A DNA stretch of 64,000 bases, from contig JANATG010000020.1 of the NCBI GenBank assembly GCA_029449235.1, positions 372,001 to 436,000 of the forward strand. Reading direction: 5' to 3'. Shown piece by piece: positions 1 to 11,105 of the stretch. The notes beneath the pieces were generated by a model. It was given only the letters and a program-made list of their open reading frames with translations, was not told the DNA's origin and searched no databases. Each line of letters starts with the position of its first letter. Position 1 is the first letter of the stretch. Source of the stretch: Linnemannia schmuckeri. Its lineage: Eukaryota; Mortierellomycota; Mortierellomycetes; Mortierellales; Mortierellaceae. Made by a program: the position numbers and the translations under genes.

Positions 1-2482
1 GAAGGGAATCCGAGACCTCCAGAATTGAACTCGTCAATCACCAGCCATTTCTCTTCCTTGACAACAATCTCTGGCTTCAAAAGGGGGCGCTGCAGACGAA
101 TCTTGACTTCAATCTTTCCCCCAGTATTTCTTCGGTTTGTAGGATCCAAGAGCTACAAAGGTCAATCAACCACTATTAGTGTGAGTATGTATGAACTCTT
201 AACTTCCACTGTGTCGTGTCTTCCTCGTATACATGTCTTCTTGCAAGGGCACTTACTGGAATGATTTCGTGGATCTCAGAGTGATGCAGCAGCGGCTGCA
301 GAGCAATTTGTCCACGACCGATCAAGTAGTCCTTCCACAGAAGACCGCGATAGTGCCAGACCTCAAACGTGGCCTTTCTCCTCTCTACAAACCGATTAAA
401 GGCCCTCGTCCGCTCAATACCCAAAGTCTTGGAGTAGTTGTAGTCAGGCTTGGCCGTCTTCTTGATGCTAGGAGTCGTGCCCTTGCCTGATCCTGCTCCT
501 GTCATTGACTCAGTAGGCCATCCAAGGTCCCACATAACATAGGCGTCAATATCCGCAGGCTGGACATCCTTGTGTGACAGGTCCCATGCTCTGACAATAC
601 TAAGCGACAAGTCGTTCAGCCCAATCTCCTGATAAAACCCATGCTCCTGTTCAAAACGCACATCTTGAAAGTGGAAAGCGGGAGCCTTCTTGCCGTGGCT
701 CCGGTGAGACTGCAGCGAAACCAAGTCGGCCTTGAAGATTTTGTTCAACTTGTGGAATTCGAGTGCCATATTCTTATCGCCGGTATGGAAGTAATACTTA
801 AGCGTCGAGTCGCACATCTTGATCTGGGACTCCAGTTGTGATTCCAGCATATCGTAGGTGTCAGCATCCGAGTTGGAGACAATCTGAAAGTCATCATCCG
901 CCCTGAGCTGTGAGAACTGGATCCCTGCTAGAGCTCGGCCAGACCCTGCTCGCATATCCTCACCAGATGCTTCTGCGATGCTGCTGGAAACTTGAGTTGT
1001 TGGCTCTGCTGCAGGAGTCGAGAGGGGTGGATAATAGGGCTTTGGTGCAGGAGTATCGGCTGCAGACTGAGGCAACGAAGTTGTATATGCCGGAGTGGCC
1101 GACTGACCAACGACTGCCTTTGGCTTGGGCTGTTGTGGAGTTGGTGCTGCTGCTATAGGCTCATCGGGGATTGGGTATATTTCCAGGTCGAGGAATCCGC
1201 CAGCCTCGACAAGTTGAATCCAGCCCTGTAGTGACTTGTAGACCTTCATCCGCTCCTTTGCCAAGGCCATATTTCCTGCTTGCTTAGCATCCAAGGCTGC
1301 ACGCTTGTACTGGGTTTCGCGCGTCTGCAGTAGCTTGAGGAGGTCTTTGTGGTTTGTCTTGGGTATCGTTTCCACACGCTTGGGTGGCTTGGCATCTGTT
1401 GGAGAAGAGGATTTGGATTGTTCTGGTTGGACCTTGGAATCCTCAGTGTGGTCAGTCATTAGCGAGTCACCGTCCATGTCTTCGTCGTTGTAGGCTCTGT
1501 CCTGAGGCGGGATAGCAATCATGGATGAGCTGGCCGATGCTAGCTTGCGGTTGGGTAATGATTGCGGGGTGTCGTAGCTGTTGTTGCTGGTGGAGAGGGG
1601 CCCTGATTCTGTTGGAATAGCAGTTGTTTTTGGTGTTGATACCTCAGTTACTGCGGATACGGCAGTACTCTTTCCAAGTGTTTCTTTGTCCTGGTGTCCG
1701 CCCGCATGGCCGCCAAGAGATTGCAATTGCGCCTATTGGAGGAGTCCACAGCAAATTAGCTGACAGGGAAAATCAATTTTTTTACCAGAGATAGCTCGTG
1801 TGGAAGCAGCAGCAACCTGTGGCCTTACCATAAAGTGAGGGTCATTCCAATCGTCCTCTGTCAATTCAACTTCTTCGTCGTCGTCGTCCTCCATAACACC
1901 ATCCAGATCTAGTCCAAGTCCAGTCAGTGCAGGATTTGCCACAGGGCTGTTGGCCTGTGGTGGCGTAGTTTTAATGGGTGGCTGGATGGGAGATTGAGTT
2001 TTTGCTGGAGCTTGAGCAGGCTTTGCTGCGGGTGTTGAGCGTGATGTAGGTGCTACTGGTGCTGATGTTGGTGCTGGCTTAGGGGGAGGTTTGGTCAATC
2101 CCGCTGCTGGTTTTGGGCGAGGTACAGGTGCCTCTCCTGTAAGTCCTTGCAGCTCAGCCTATTGTCCACAAGTTTGATAGGAGCATAAGTAAGACATACG
2201 CTCTCTTTTGCATTGTCCCGTACTTTTTGCGCCTTTTGCAGATGCTGTAGACAAAAGAAGGGTTCTTGTCGTTACCAATAGCTCAGGGTCGTCCAGGTCC
2301 ATGTCATCAAGGTCTTCATCACCTTCGCCGCCCATGTAGTCACCAGTGTCGGCACCTGATTCGTCAATGTCTTCGTTGGCGAGTCGCATCCCCTGGGCAA
2401 TGAGGTCGCTGTAGTCTCCTCCGCCTTGAGTCTGTTGCTGCCGCTGCCTTGACGGCGGATTCTGTTTTTTCCAGCTGAACAT
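1..2482 (-). CDS. CC2D1/Lgd-family protein with two DM14 domains and a C2 domain (3' end beyond window)
   Basis: Exons 2482-2276, 2158-1829, 1732-257 and 152 to beyond base 1; every junction is GT-AG in phase 0, giving at least 721 residues. Visible order: an acidic N-terminal segment with DPELLAELQGL, a second acidic block (DPHFM joined to AQLQSLGG), a DM14 domain near residues 300-360, a second DM14 near 470-523, and a C2 domain from about 540 (FHFQDVRFEQE, then TGGKIEVKIRLQRP in the last exon). This order is that of animal Lgd/CC2D1A/CC2D1B, which bind the ESCRT-III protein Shrub/CHMP4 through DM14 and act in endosomal sorting; that role here is inferred. Animal proteins usually carry four DM14 copies; only two are visible. 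The start ATG at 2482 is the first in the open frame. The C-terminus lies outside the window. Confidence 0.85.
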
Positions 2483-3556
2483 TTATTTAACTCTTCTTGC
2501 TCTTGGTGTTGTTGGGGGGTGGGTATGTCGTAACGTAACAATGAAGAAAAAATGTTCCACGCCCAACGCTTTACGTGAGAGCGAGCGACAAGGACAAGAC
2601 AGGGAAAAAAAGGACGTCACATTGATATTCTTTAAAATGAGGAACACATTTCTACGTGTTGAGTTAGGATTCCAAAGCAGACGCGATTTTTTCTGTTTGT
2701 ACGTCCATAGACTGGCCTATCCTGACAGTCCTCGAGGAAGATGAGGAGAAGGAAGGATTCTTTCGATAAACTGTCGCCCAGTGGGATGCGCCATAGATGG
2801 CACAGTTTGTCATCCAAAAGGGATAATAGAAATAAGACAGGCGGCTGTCCATCGATGGCCAACGAGACAACACGGGGGCACCCATACAGACAGACAAAAA
2901 AGGCCATAAGAAAAAAGAGCTGGAAGACGGAGAAGAGGAGGGGTGGAGGAAGGCGCATGGATACGAGTTCTTTTTTTTTATCCATCATGCGAGTAAAGCT
3001 GAGCAAGAGCAGACAATGGCTGAATGACTGGCAAGTAGAGTGACAACGAGACGAGCGAGTGCTCATTGTGTCAATAGAACAAAGTCTCCGAGCTGGTCCA
3101 TGAAAATAAAGGCGAAAAAGACGAAAAAAAAGAGAGCGATTATCCTCTACCCCCTTAATGTGTTTCCAGTGTGCGTTTCGGACGCACTTGGTTGCTATCC
3201 TCGAACTGGCAGCAGCTAAAAAAAGAAACAGCCATTCTACGACTCGCCTTGTGCCTAATGCGAACAAAGGAACGAGTGAATAATGACTACGCGCCTTGCG
3301 TTTGTTCTTTCCGCTCACTCAACCAGCTTGTCTGCTTTTCTTTTCTTACCTTTCTTCTTTTTCTTCTTTTCTTCTTTTCTTCTTTTCTTTTCTTTTCATT
3401 CATTTTGTACCTTGCTTCCTTTCCCATCGCTGCCTCCCTCTTACACAAAGTGACATTTGCCACCTGTCCGGGTGTCTGTGCATGGACTGAACACAACACA
3501 AACAGCCTCTGCGGGCAAAGCAACAAAAACAAACGTCGCCTTGCATCCTTATTTTG

Positions 3557-3601
<45 letters not shown>

Positions 3602-4077
3602 TTTACATCCTTCACGTCTCATCCCCCACCTTTCCTTTACTCTCCCTCTTTCCCTTTGCTCCCTGCTCAACCATCCTCAGACTCATAACAGCTACAACTA
3701 CAACTACAACATCAACAAGCACCCATCCCCTCTCACCCGCGCCACTTTTCGTTCTTTTCGTTCCTTCTTGCCTTTGCTCCTTCTACTGCTTGCCTCGTTC
3801 AAACCTTCCTTCCCTTCCTTCCTTCCTTCCTCAACAACCACCCTCCTTTTCTCTCTCTCACATTCTCACATTCTTTTTCCTCTTTCCATTCCCTTCTCAT
3901 TCTCTATCTACCACAAACGTCGCATCATTGTCCATCACTCATTCGCCCATTACCCTTCTAAACGAAGCTATTTTTTTTCTCAGGAACAAAATTTACATTT
4001 AACGTCCAACACCATCTGCAGATACCCACAGACCACCAACACTTCAAAATCTTATCAAAGGATCAACAACGACAACA
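2483..4077. other. Intergenic region between divergent genes, pyrimidine-rich upstream of 4078
   Basis: No credible gene. From about 3310 to 4070 the plus strand is strongly C/T-rich, typical of fungal promoter and 5' leader DNA, with CAACAACGACAACA just before the ATG at 4078. Long open frames here on both strands are compositional artefacts. Confidence 0.6.
3559..3599. repeat. Homopolymer T tract (41 nt)
   Basis: Uninterrupted run of 41 T within the C/T-rich region upstream of the gene at 4078. A tract this long is prone to length polymorphism and assembly error. Confidence 0.95.
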
Positions 4078-4827
4078 ATGCGTTTTTCACGCTTGTCCTC
4101 ATTGCGCACATCACTCATCATCACACTCTTCCTCATTATCACCTTAACCCACATAACTACCGCCTCTACCATAATCTCCAGGAACAATAAACGAGACCTC
4201 CTCGGAAACCTCTTCCCTCACGGCAGTCCCTCTCCATCACCAGCCGCCGCACCCGGAGGTTCTCCAGCACCCACAGTCCCCACCGCACCAGGCACTGGCA
4301 CTGATGGCACGAAACCCAACTCCACCGCTACTGGTCCTTTGCCAGGCTTGGTCAGCCAAGTCCTCAACCCACCCCCAATCCTCGGCAGCATCGGCGGTAC
4401 TCCCTCCCCCACCACACCCACCACGCCCAAAAAGCACCCCTCTGGATCCGCAGCCGGTACGGGCGTCAACGATGATGGCACTCTAGACGACGACGGCAAC
4501 CCAGCAACCTCCAACCAATCCTCGAACGGCAAGGGTGGAAACACCGACGATCCTAACAGTGGAGGCGGTCCACTGTCTCCAGGTCTGATTGCCTTGTTGG
4601 TCATCACCCTGCTGGCGATTCTTGCGGCCGTGCTGTTCAGCTGCTACAGAGTCCGCCAGTCACGTCGACGACGCCATCAGAGCTGGGACGAGAATATTTT
4701 GAAGAATCATGCTGGGTCTGTTGGATATAGCGAGTCAGGTGGAGGGTATGGCATGTATGTTAGTGGTAGTGGCAATGAGAGGCCGGACCTGTGGCGCAAG
4801 AACTTGGATCTGTTTCATCGCGAGTAA
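4078..4827 (+). CDS. Single-pass type I membrane protein, Pro/Ser/Thr/Gly-rich ectodomain
   Basis: Single exon, 249 residues. The first ~30 residues look like a cleavable signal peptide: RFSRLSSLR followed by a long Leu/Ile/Thr stretch ending near THITTAS. Residues ~35-165 are low-complexity Pro/Ser/Gly/Thr, the kind of sequence that is O-mannosylated in fungi. A transmembrane helix spans about 169-190 (starting GLIALLVITLLAIL), followed by the basic stop-transfer RVRQSRRRRH and a ~50-residue cytosolic tail rich in Gly/Tyr/Ser. No catalytic or binding domain is recognisable. A plasma-membrane or wall-associated surface protein is inferred from topology only. It converges with the alcohol dehydrogenase gene downstream. 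Confidence 0.75.
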   Translation: MRFSRLSSLRTSLIITLFLIITLTHITTASTIISRNNKRDLLGNLFPHGSPSPSPAAAPGGSPAPTVPTAPGTGTDGTKPNSTATGPLPGLVSQVLNPPPILGSIGGTPSPTTPTTPKKHPSGSAAGTGVNDDGTLDDDGNPATSNQSSNGKGGNTDDPNSGGGPLSPGLIALLVITLLAILAAVLFSCYRVRQSRRRRHQSWDENILKNHAGSVGYSESGGGYGMYVSGSGNERPDLWRKNLDLFHRE

Positions 4828-5158
4828 TCTCATCACTGTCTGTCTTCAACTCCAAACCAAGCGAACAACAGCAGCAGTAACAACAACAAAAACGACGACA
4901 ACAACAAAAAAAGGAAGGGAGAAGGGAGAGGGTCTTTTGCCAACACTCCCATACAGCATTTTGTGAGCATTTCAACAATTTTGGCGGCAAATGTCACGAA
5001 CCGAACCCCTTTCGAGTTTTGGAACCGGTGGCTCTTCCTTGCCCCTTGTCCCTGTCCCCAATCCCGCCTCCTTAACGACTCCAACCATATCGATTTACAA
5101 TGTCTTGCTAAATACAAATTTTTTTATTCAAGCTTATTGCGACTGTGTCCGTATCTGC

Positions 5159-5316
5159 CTGTCTGTCTGTCTGTCTGTCTTTTTTGTTTTTGTTTTTGTT
5201 GATGTTGTTTGTTGATATGTACTGCTAATGTGTGTTGTTAATGTGTGTTGTTAATGTGTGTTGTTAATGTGTGCTGTTAATACGTGCTGTTAATACGTGC
5301 TGTTAATGTGTGTTCA
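5159..5316. repeat. Tetranucleotide (GTCT)n followed by a 13-bp minisatellite
   Basis: Bases 5159-5180 are a GTCT tetranucleotide run. Bases 5226-5316 hold six full copies plus a partial copy of a 13-bp unit (TAATGTGTGTTGT and variants with GC for GT or AC for GT). It lies between the 3' ends of two convergent genes. The variant order suggests stepwise local duplication. Confidence 0.9.
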
Positions 5317-5446
5317 TGAAGGGAACAAATCAAATGCAAGAAAGAAAAATGCTGAAGAAGTCGCAATGCATGATGAAAGTTGAAAAAAGGTGTTGTGTGA
5401 GGATGGTACCATGGAGTGCCAAAGTACCACACAGAAGGCAAGTCCT

Positions 5447-7181
5447 CTAGTCCTTGAGGTACTGCTCAGCAACAGGCTTGTTGGCCTCGACGTTGCTGCC
5501 CTTCTCCTTGGACTCGTCAGCCTCCAAGACGATGCAAAAACGGGCAGTCTTTTTCTTCTGAAGCTCGATCGCATCGTTGATCTTGTCAAAGGGGACCTTG
5601 ACGATCCAAGGGTGGACGTCATGCTTGGCCGTGAACTCCAACATCTCCTTGATATCTTTGCGACCGCCTTGGAACGAGGAAACAATCTTGATGTCACGGT
5701 GCATGAACTGCATGGTTGGGATGCGGATAGGCACTTTCGAGAGCGCAAGGATGACAACAGTGCCATGGTTCGAGACTAACGAAAGAACGTCCTCCCACTT
5801 GGTCGACTCGTCAAAGCTGTTGACAAGGAGCAAGTCCATCTTGTGACGCTCCGCGTGGAGGTGGTCTTTGTTCGAGAAGCTAAAGAGTCGAACAGGTAAA
5901 GGAAAGCGAGGATTGATCAGGGTAATGTTCTACAATGCGCATAACATGATATCCGAGCGTGAATCACGAAGGAACATGGACTTACTCGATGCAGCGAGTT
6001 GCGCCAAGCTTGGTGACATCCTCAGAGTTGATGTCACTGTCGGTAATAGCAACAATCTCCTTCGAGCCCATGGCCTTGGCGTACTGGATCGCGAAGTGGC
6101 CCAAGGCTCCGATGCCCTTCACTCCAACCGTCTTGTCGGCTCCAGCGCCGTACTTGCGGAGAGCAGTGAAGGTGGTGAGACCAGCACAGAACAGAGGAGC
6201 AGCTATGAGAATAACAGTAAGTGGGCGCGGCAAGGGAAGGGGTGGGTAATTCATGCTTGCATATCTGTGACGACAGTGTCATGCAACGCGAAAACTAGAA
6301 CAAAGAAAGTTGAGACGTACCATGGGAAAGATGGATCTCATTGGGCAACTTGTAGACAAACTCGCTGCAGAGGCGGATTCGGTTGGCGAAACCACCATAC
6401 GAGGGCGCGGGGCATCCGTCCTTGAAGGTGTCTTTGTACATGAGTGTCTTCATGGCGCAGTACTGCTCCTGGCCGGCCTTGCACTCCTCACACTCCATGC
6501 ACGCGTCAATCTATGGTGATGATGATAATGATTCAAGCATGCGGTAAAGCGTGATGGTGAGCGGTTTGATCACTGATCACTGACATCAGACTCTTTCAAC
6601 AGTGAACTCTTTTTGACATCACTCTCTCATTCTGCTTCCCATGCCAACAGTCCAGTCACGTCCCAAAAAGTATTGTAAGCCAAGGCACTGGTACAATAAT
6701 TTCTTAGTGCCCGCACGGTCACCAATGCCGATTAAATTGTTTAGTACGATAATTTTTGCAACTCGACTACACTGTACAAAAAAGGCAAACAAAAAGAGAC
6801 ACTTACAACGAGAGAGGCTCCCACGCGGTCGCCAACCTTGTACAAAGCCTCGGGTCCGGCTGCAGCGACAGTGCCGGCGATCTGGTGACCGGGGACAACC
6901 TCGCCGTGAAGCTCGCCCCAGTCCTCCTCGAGAATATGGAGATCTGATCCGCAGATACCAGCGTACCAGATATCGATCTCGACGTCCTTGGGGCCAAGGG
7001 TTCGGGGCGAGAACGTGATTCGATGGAGAGTAGCACCTCCAGAGGAAGCGTAACCCGTGAAAGTGGCATTATCATCAACGGCGCTATGATCGTGCTGTTG
7101 CTTCTTGCGATGCTGCTGGTCCCCGGGCTCGACGGCCTGGGAGGCAGCAGAGCTTGCCATTTCCTTTTCGTCGCGGGTCAT
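5447..7181 (-). CDS. Zinc-dependent alcohol dehydrogenase, cinnamyl-alcohol/ADH6-like branch
   Basis: Exons 7181-6807, 6510-6321, 6202-5986 and 5879-5447, total 1215 nt, 404 residues. Medium-chain dehydrogenase: the N-terminal catalytic domain has AGICGSDLH (catalytic zinc Cys) and GHQIAG. The structural-zinc site is the spaced cysteine set C-x2-C-x2-C-x7-C (CMECEECKAGQEQYC). The C-terminal Rossmann fold carries GVKGIGALG. Family members reduce aldehydes to alcohols with NADPH; here that is inferred. The N-terminus has about 45 extra residues rich in Gln, His and Asp, without an obvious targeting signal. The usual Glu of the GHE zinc motif is Gln. Introns are 296, 118 and 106 nt with GTAAGT or GTACGT donors. 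Some other MDR alcohol dehydrogenase subclass is the alternative. Confidence 0.9.
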
Positions 7182-7570
7182 GTTGAAGAAAATTGTGTGT
7201 TTATGTTGAAGAGAGTTGAGTGTTTTTGTTGGAGAGAGCTGTGTTTTTGAGAGAGAAAGAGAGTTATTGTTGTGGGAAGAATGTGTTGTGGAAGTTGCGA
7301 GTTTTTTTTGTGCGTATGGGTGGGTTGGGAAAAAGGGTCAAAGGGAAGAAGGAAGAACAAACAAAACGCGCGCACGCGAGCTTTTGTACTCATTTCATGG
7401 ATTTATCACGTGGTTTACTTCGCTTGAAACTAATGTTTATTTCAGCTGGCGAGGGAAAAAATGCGATGACATGTATCGAAGGAATCCAGAGAGAAGAAGG
7501 TGATGCAAGGATAAGGCGGAAGGGACAGGGGTTGGAACCGTCCAGGGCAGGCGTCTGTCCAATATACTTT

Positions 7571-7837
7571 CTACCACCAGATGCGGGGGCCATAGCCCCA
7601 GCCGTGATAGCGGTAATAAGGGTTACCCCATCCCCATCCGTAGTATCTAGGATAGCCTTAGTTGTTCCAACCGCCGGGGTACCATTTAGTGTTGTCGCCG
7701 GTGTTAGCAACATAGGCCTCGACGGTAGGGTTTGAGCCTGCGGATTAGGTGCCGGCTTGTTGGGTTTTCTGGGCGGTGACCTGGGAGACAGCTAAGGCGG
7801 CGATGAGGACGAGCGAGGTGATAGTCTTGAACATCAT
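7571..7837 (-). pseudogene. Small secreted Tyr/Trp/Gly-rich protein gene with two in-frame TAA codons
   Basis: From ATG 7837 (a second ATG follows at 7834) the frame encodes a good signal peptide ending SQVTAQ, then TQQAGT and TAA at 7747-7745. The same frame continues with coding-like sequence (GSNPTVEAYVANTGDN, KWYPGGWNN), meets a second TAA at 7660-7658, and continues with a Tyr/Trp/Gly-rich tail ending WGYGPRIWW and TAG at 7573-7571. All three segments share one frame, so no frameshift is needed. Both stops would be CAA (Gln) with one C-to-T change. Intact genes in the window use TAA as a true stop. I found no convincing intron that would remove both stops. A decayed small secreted protein is the best reading; readthrough is unlikely. 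Confidence 0.55.
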
Positions 7838-8195
7838 CCTGATAGGGCTTGGAGAGGGGAGAATTTTTTTAGTCTGTTGATGAGTTGTAAGTGGTTGTTG
7901 TTTGTTGGTTTTGTGCTGTGGATCGACGACTTGAGGATTATTAGGATGGCGCCGACGGGGTCCGGTATTTGTACCTTTGGAGCCTACATGTATCATGACA
8001 CCACATAGCTATGGCGATGAGTCCCTGGAGGAGTTCAGATGTATTCGGACGGGGATCACTTATCAGGAGAATTTTCCTGAAGGAGAAAGTCCCGATTAGT
8101 CGGATTAGCGACATCACTTATTTTACGTAAATAAGTCGCGATGCATCACAGGCATGAGCAATCATTGCCCAAAAAGGTAAACGCGCATGAATGTC

Positions 8196-8684
8196 TCAGT
8201 TACTTGAGGTAAGGGCAGATGATAAAGAGTAATTGGCAGCCGAAGAAGACGAATAATCGTTTGAGAACGAGTACGAGTTATCCGACGCCACGAAGGAAGA
8301 GTGGTTGTGGTGGCTGCTGTGACTGTGGCTATGGTCATGAGGGTTATGGTGGTGGCCAATGGCATGACCAAATCCATGGCCGCGATCACCGCCATGCCAG
8401 TGATTACCCGGCCTTGGGTCATCGTCACCGTCGTCCCGCTTGGAATTGTCTGGGATATAAGAGCTGTCGTTGTAGCAGCTCATGTCGACAACGACAATGT
8501 CAGGGTTGTTGCCAGAAGATTTTGCGTATTTTTTCTTGTGTGGAAGGGGGATGAATGTGGTCGATTGTCTCATCTGGTAACGAATGGCTGCAACACAGAA
8601 GATTAACACCATGACGCCGCCAAAGATGGCTACTGCCACGTAGAAACCTGGCGGGGGACCTGAAGGTGCGCACATGGTGTTCAT
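8196..8684 (-). CDS. Small single-pass membrane protein with His/Ser-rich cytosolic tail
   Basis: Single exon, 162 residues from ATG 8684. The open frame extends further upstream, but this ATG places the hydrophobic segment at residues ~14-34 (GFYVAVAIFGGVMVLIFC), as in neighbouring array genes that have a very short extracellular N-terminus and no signal peptide. The tail has a basic patch (HKKKYAKSS), an acidic stretch, a His-rich segment (HHHNPHDHSHSHSSHHNHSS) and a Ser/Asn/Tyr-rich end. The His-rich region could bind metal ions; that is speculation. No known domain is recognised. Confidence 0.55.
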   Translation of the reverse strand: MNTMCAPSGPPPGFYVAVAIFGGVMVLIFCVAAIRYQMRQSTTFIPLPHKKKYAKSSGNNPDIVVVDMSCYNDSSYIPDNSKRDDGDDDPRPGNHWHGGDRGHGFGHAIGHHHNPHDHSHSHSSHHNHSSFVASDNSYSFSNDYSSSSAANYSLSSALTSSN

Positions 8685-9316
8685 GTTGGCGAGAGAGTGG
8701 TTGATCTGCTTGATGGGTAAATGTTGGGCTGCTTGGTGAATAGGTGTGTTGAAGGGTGTGTGTTGGCTATGCTTGGAAGCGGGCGAGCGCTTTAGGTACT
8801 TTGTTGACTGCTGGTCGTTGTGAACTGCTGAAGTTGTTGTGTTTTGCTTCGAAGAATGAAAAGAAAAATTGAAGAAAGTCGTGTGCTTAAATATGATAAA
8901 GTTGCTGCACTCGCATGGCTTATGCATTAAGAACCCTGTCGGCTTACATGCATGACAATGGCGTCTGGGATGGGATGTGTTCACGACGTGTCGGCGAAAC
9001 AAATATACAGGTTGCAAACAACAGACAGAATCCAGAAATAGGGAAAAATGACTCTATTTTCGGCTTTGTTTGTTTGTTTGTTTGTTTTTCATTCTCTTTC
9101 TCTTTACCTTCGTTATTGGCGAACTGATCGAATCCCACACATGTGCATGTAGATAGTCCCTTTTTTGTGGCACCATGGAACCACTCCACCATGTGCATAT
9201 ACCGAAATCACGATGTCAAAAAAAGTCGAAAATATATTTTAAAAAGGCTGTTAGAGGATTCTTCTATGGAAAGAGGGTATCATTGCGTGTGTAGCTAATC
9301 AAACTGGAGAGAGGGA

Positions 9317-9778
9317 TCAAGGCGCCGAAACGACCGGTATGGCGTGGCTCGGCCGAGTAGTAACATCTGATGATGCTTGAGGTAGAGTTGACAAGGGAAG
9401 GGGATTCCTATCGGTCTCCTCCGCGTCAGGGATAGTCACGACATGAGCAAGGGCGGGATAGCTTGTGGACGGCACGCTCGGGGCAGCATAACTAGGCAAA
9501 ACATCAGTGCCGGTAGTTGTCGTGTCATCTTGATGAGAGAGCATGCTCATGTCAATGACGTTGCCTGCAGGTGTAGGTGGTTGATATCGGTAAGGCTCGA
9601 AATAGGGGCGTGGGGAGACGATGGTGGTACCCGGTAGGGCATTTTCCATTTTTGCATTTGCCTGTTTACGGGCTCGATGTATACGAATACCACAGATTAT
9701 GACGAGGACAACGGCGAGGATCCCAAAGAGGATGACGGCGATGCCACCGATTCCACCACCAATAGCGCGAAATGCCAT
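9317..9778 (-). CDS. Small single-pass membrane protein with LPSY tail motif
   Basis: Single exon, 153 residues. Short Gly-rich N-terminus, then a transmembrane helix at ~8-31 (starting GGGIGGIAVILFGILAVV), a basic stop-transfer (RIHRARKQ) and a ~110-residue Pro/Ser/Thr-rich tail. The tail contains DVLPSYAAP at residues 92-100, an LPxY motif of the kind bound by WW domains of Nedd4/Rsp5 ubiquitin ligases, and TSYPALAHVVTI. No signal peptide; N-out insertion by the single helix is inferred. Part of the minus-strand array at 7.6-17.9 kb. Confidence 0.65.
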   Translation of the reverse strand: MAFRAIGGGIGGIAVILFGILAVVLVIICGIRIHRARKQANAKMENALPGTTIVSPRPYFEPYRYQPPTPAGNVIDMSMLSHQDDTTTTGTDVLPSYAAPSVPSTSYPALAHVVTIPDAEETDRNPLPLSTLPQASSDVTTRPSHAIPVVSAP

Positions 9779-10670
9779 AATTGGGAAGAGAGTGGGTATG
9801 AGAGAGCGAGAGAGGAGAAGGGCAGGAAGGTGAAGGGGGTTGGCTTGGTTTGGGCTTGGTTTGGGTTGTGCGTCTGTGGCGGGTGAGGCTGAGCGAGAGA
9901 AGTAATAGTAAGGCTATGCGGAAATCAATTGGGGAGGAAAAGGCAAAGGTATTTAAGCATTTCTGGTCTCCCCGGTGACAAGCATCCCCAGAGGACATAT
10001 TTGTATGCATAGTCGACCCCCCCCCACTCGTTCTTCTCTTTTTTCCCTCTGTTTTGTCAGCCACTCCCCCCCATGTATCCCTCGTCGATGACCTTCCTCG
10101 ATTTCTAAAAGAGAACAATCTCAGCAATCCATGAACGCATGGACATTTCCAATTTTTCTTATTTTTCTTTTTTAGAGCGGCGTGTCCCTCAATTAAGCCT
10201 CTTCCTGATGTAAAAAGAAGGTTGAAAACTTCCGTGAATGACGGCGTATACCAAGGAGAGGGTAAAAAGAATAAAAAGAAAGAATAAAAAGAAAGAATAA
10301 AAAGAAAGAAAAAAAAAAAGACTTTCGGATTTCAGAACAACAAGCAAGAGAGCATTTGTAAGTGGTCAGAGGGAGAAGAGAGGGAGGAATGGGACGAAAC
10401 ACTTTCTAGAGAGAAGCTGCGGCCACGCAAGATGATGACATGCTCAGTTTAAGGCTGAGCAAACAACCATTAGCTTTGCCATAAGTCGATGATGACTTTC
10501 ACGATCGTGGAAAACATAGAATCGTGTACATGAAGTCAAAAATCTCGTTTGGACGGCGGACATTGCGCTGTCTATGATGTCTTTGTTTGTGTATTTCGGA
10601 TATTTACATATAGAGGATATCAAGTGTGGAACTCGTGTGTGCTGGCATACCCATCAGACTCGCTCTACTC
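9779..10670. other. Intergenic region
   Basis: Upstream leader of the 9778 gene and the 3' flank of the broken copy at 10671. Contains a C run near 10018 and an imperfect 14-15 bp repeat of AAAAAGAAAGAAT at about 10260-10320. No gene seen. Confidence 0.5.
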
Positions 10671-11105
10671 TCAGGAAGTGGTGGAGGCATCATAAACAGG
10701 CCGAACTGATTCGAGGTCAGTGCTGGGAGTCTGAGTTTTGGTCGCTGAAGGATATGAGGGAAGCCAAGTCTGGGTCATTAATGGATAGGTTACAGGTAGT
10801 GGCGACGTAGAGCCTGGAGCATGGGTGGGTGAGACTGGTACGATTGGTATGTGGGAACTGGCGCCTCAACATCGATAGTAATGACCGTGTTGAGCAGTAG
10901 ATACGGCAGGCTGACCAGCCATTCAGGGTCGTCCTCTGGAGGTGAGGATTCTTTCAGAAGGTATAGGTCGTCGTAGTTGTTGTCGTCGGTTTTGTTTGAC
11001 TACACATGCTCTCCATAGGCGAAAGAATGAGAATCTAAGAGCGATAGCTGCGAGTAGGATCCTGAAAATAGCGATGGCGCGCTTGCTGCAAGAATCGTAT
11101 TCCAT
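10671..11105 (-). pseudogene. Frameshifted paralog of the single-pass membrane protein gene at 11998-12537
   Basis: The minus-strand translation matches the 3' half of the intact neighbour in two frames. One frame gives TVITIDVEAPVPTYQSYQSH (intact copy: TVITIDETLAPTYKPYQAYP) and then hits TAA. A shifted frame gives VTYPLMTQTW, LPSYPSATKTQTPSTDLE and ends DASTTS plus TGA at 10673-10671 (intact: SYPLMTRIQTTSSDTD, ending ASATS). Upstream, 11105-10923 holds a hydrophobic stretch plus a basic segment (IRLW-like, KQNRRQQLRRP) ending in a stop. No single open frame joins the parts, and no splice pattern restores them. Confidence 0.7.

Noticed and set aside
2632..3318. 228-codon minus-strand open frame
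   Set aside because: Phe/Leu/Ser/Arg-rich translation without domain, in an A/T- and GA-rich promoter region.
3171..4190. 339-codon plus-strand open frame and overlapping frames upstream of 4078
   Set aside because: Composition is homopolymeric Phe/Leu/Ser from C/T-rich DNA and includes the 41-T tract; it overlaps a better gene in another frame.
7571..7837. Stop-codon reassignment to explain the in-frame TAA codons
   Set aside because: TAA ends well-supported genes here (for example bL19m and Kgd4), so the standard code applies.
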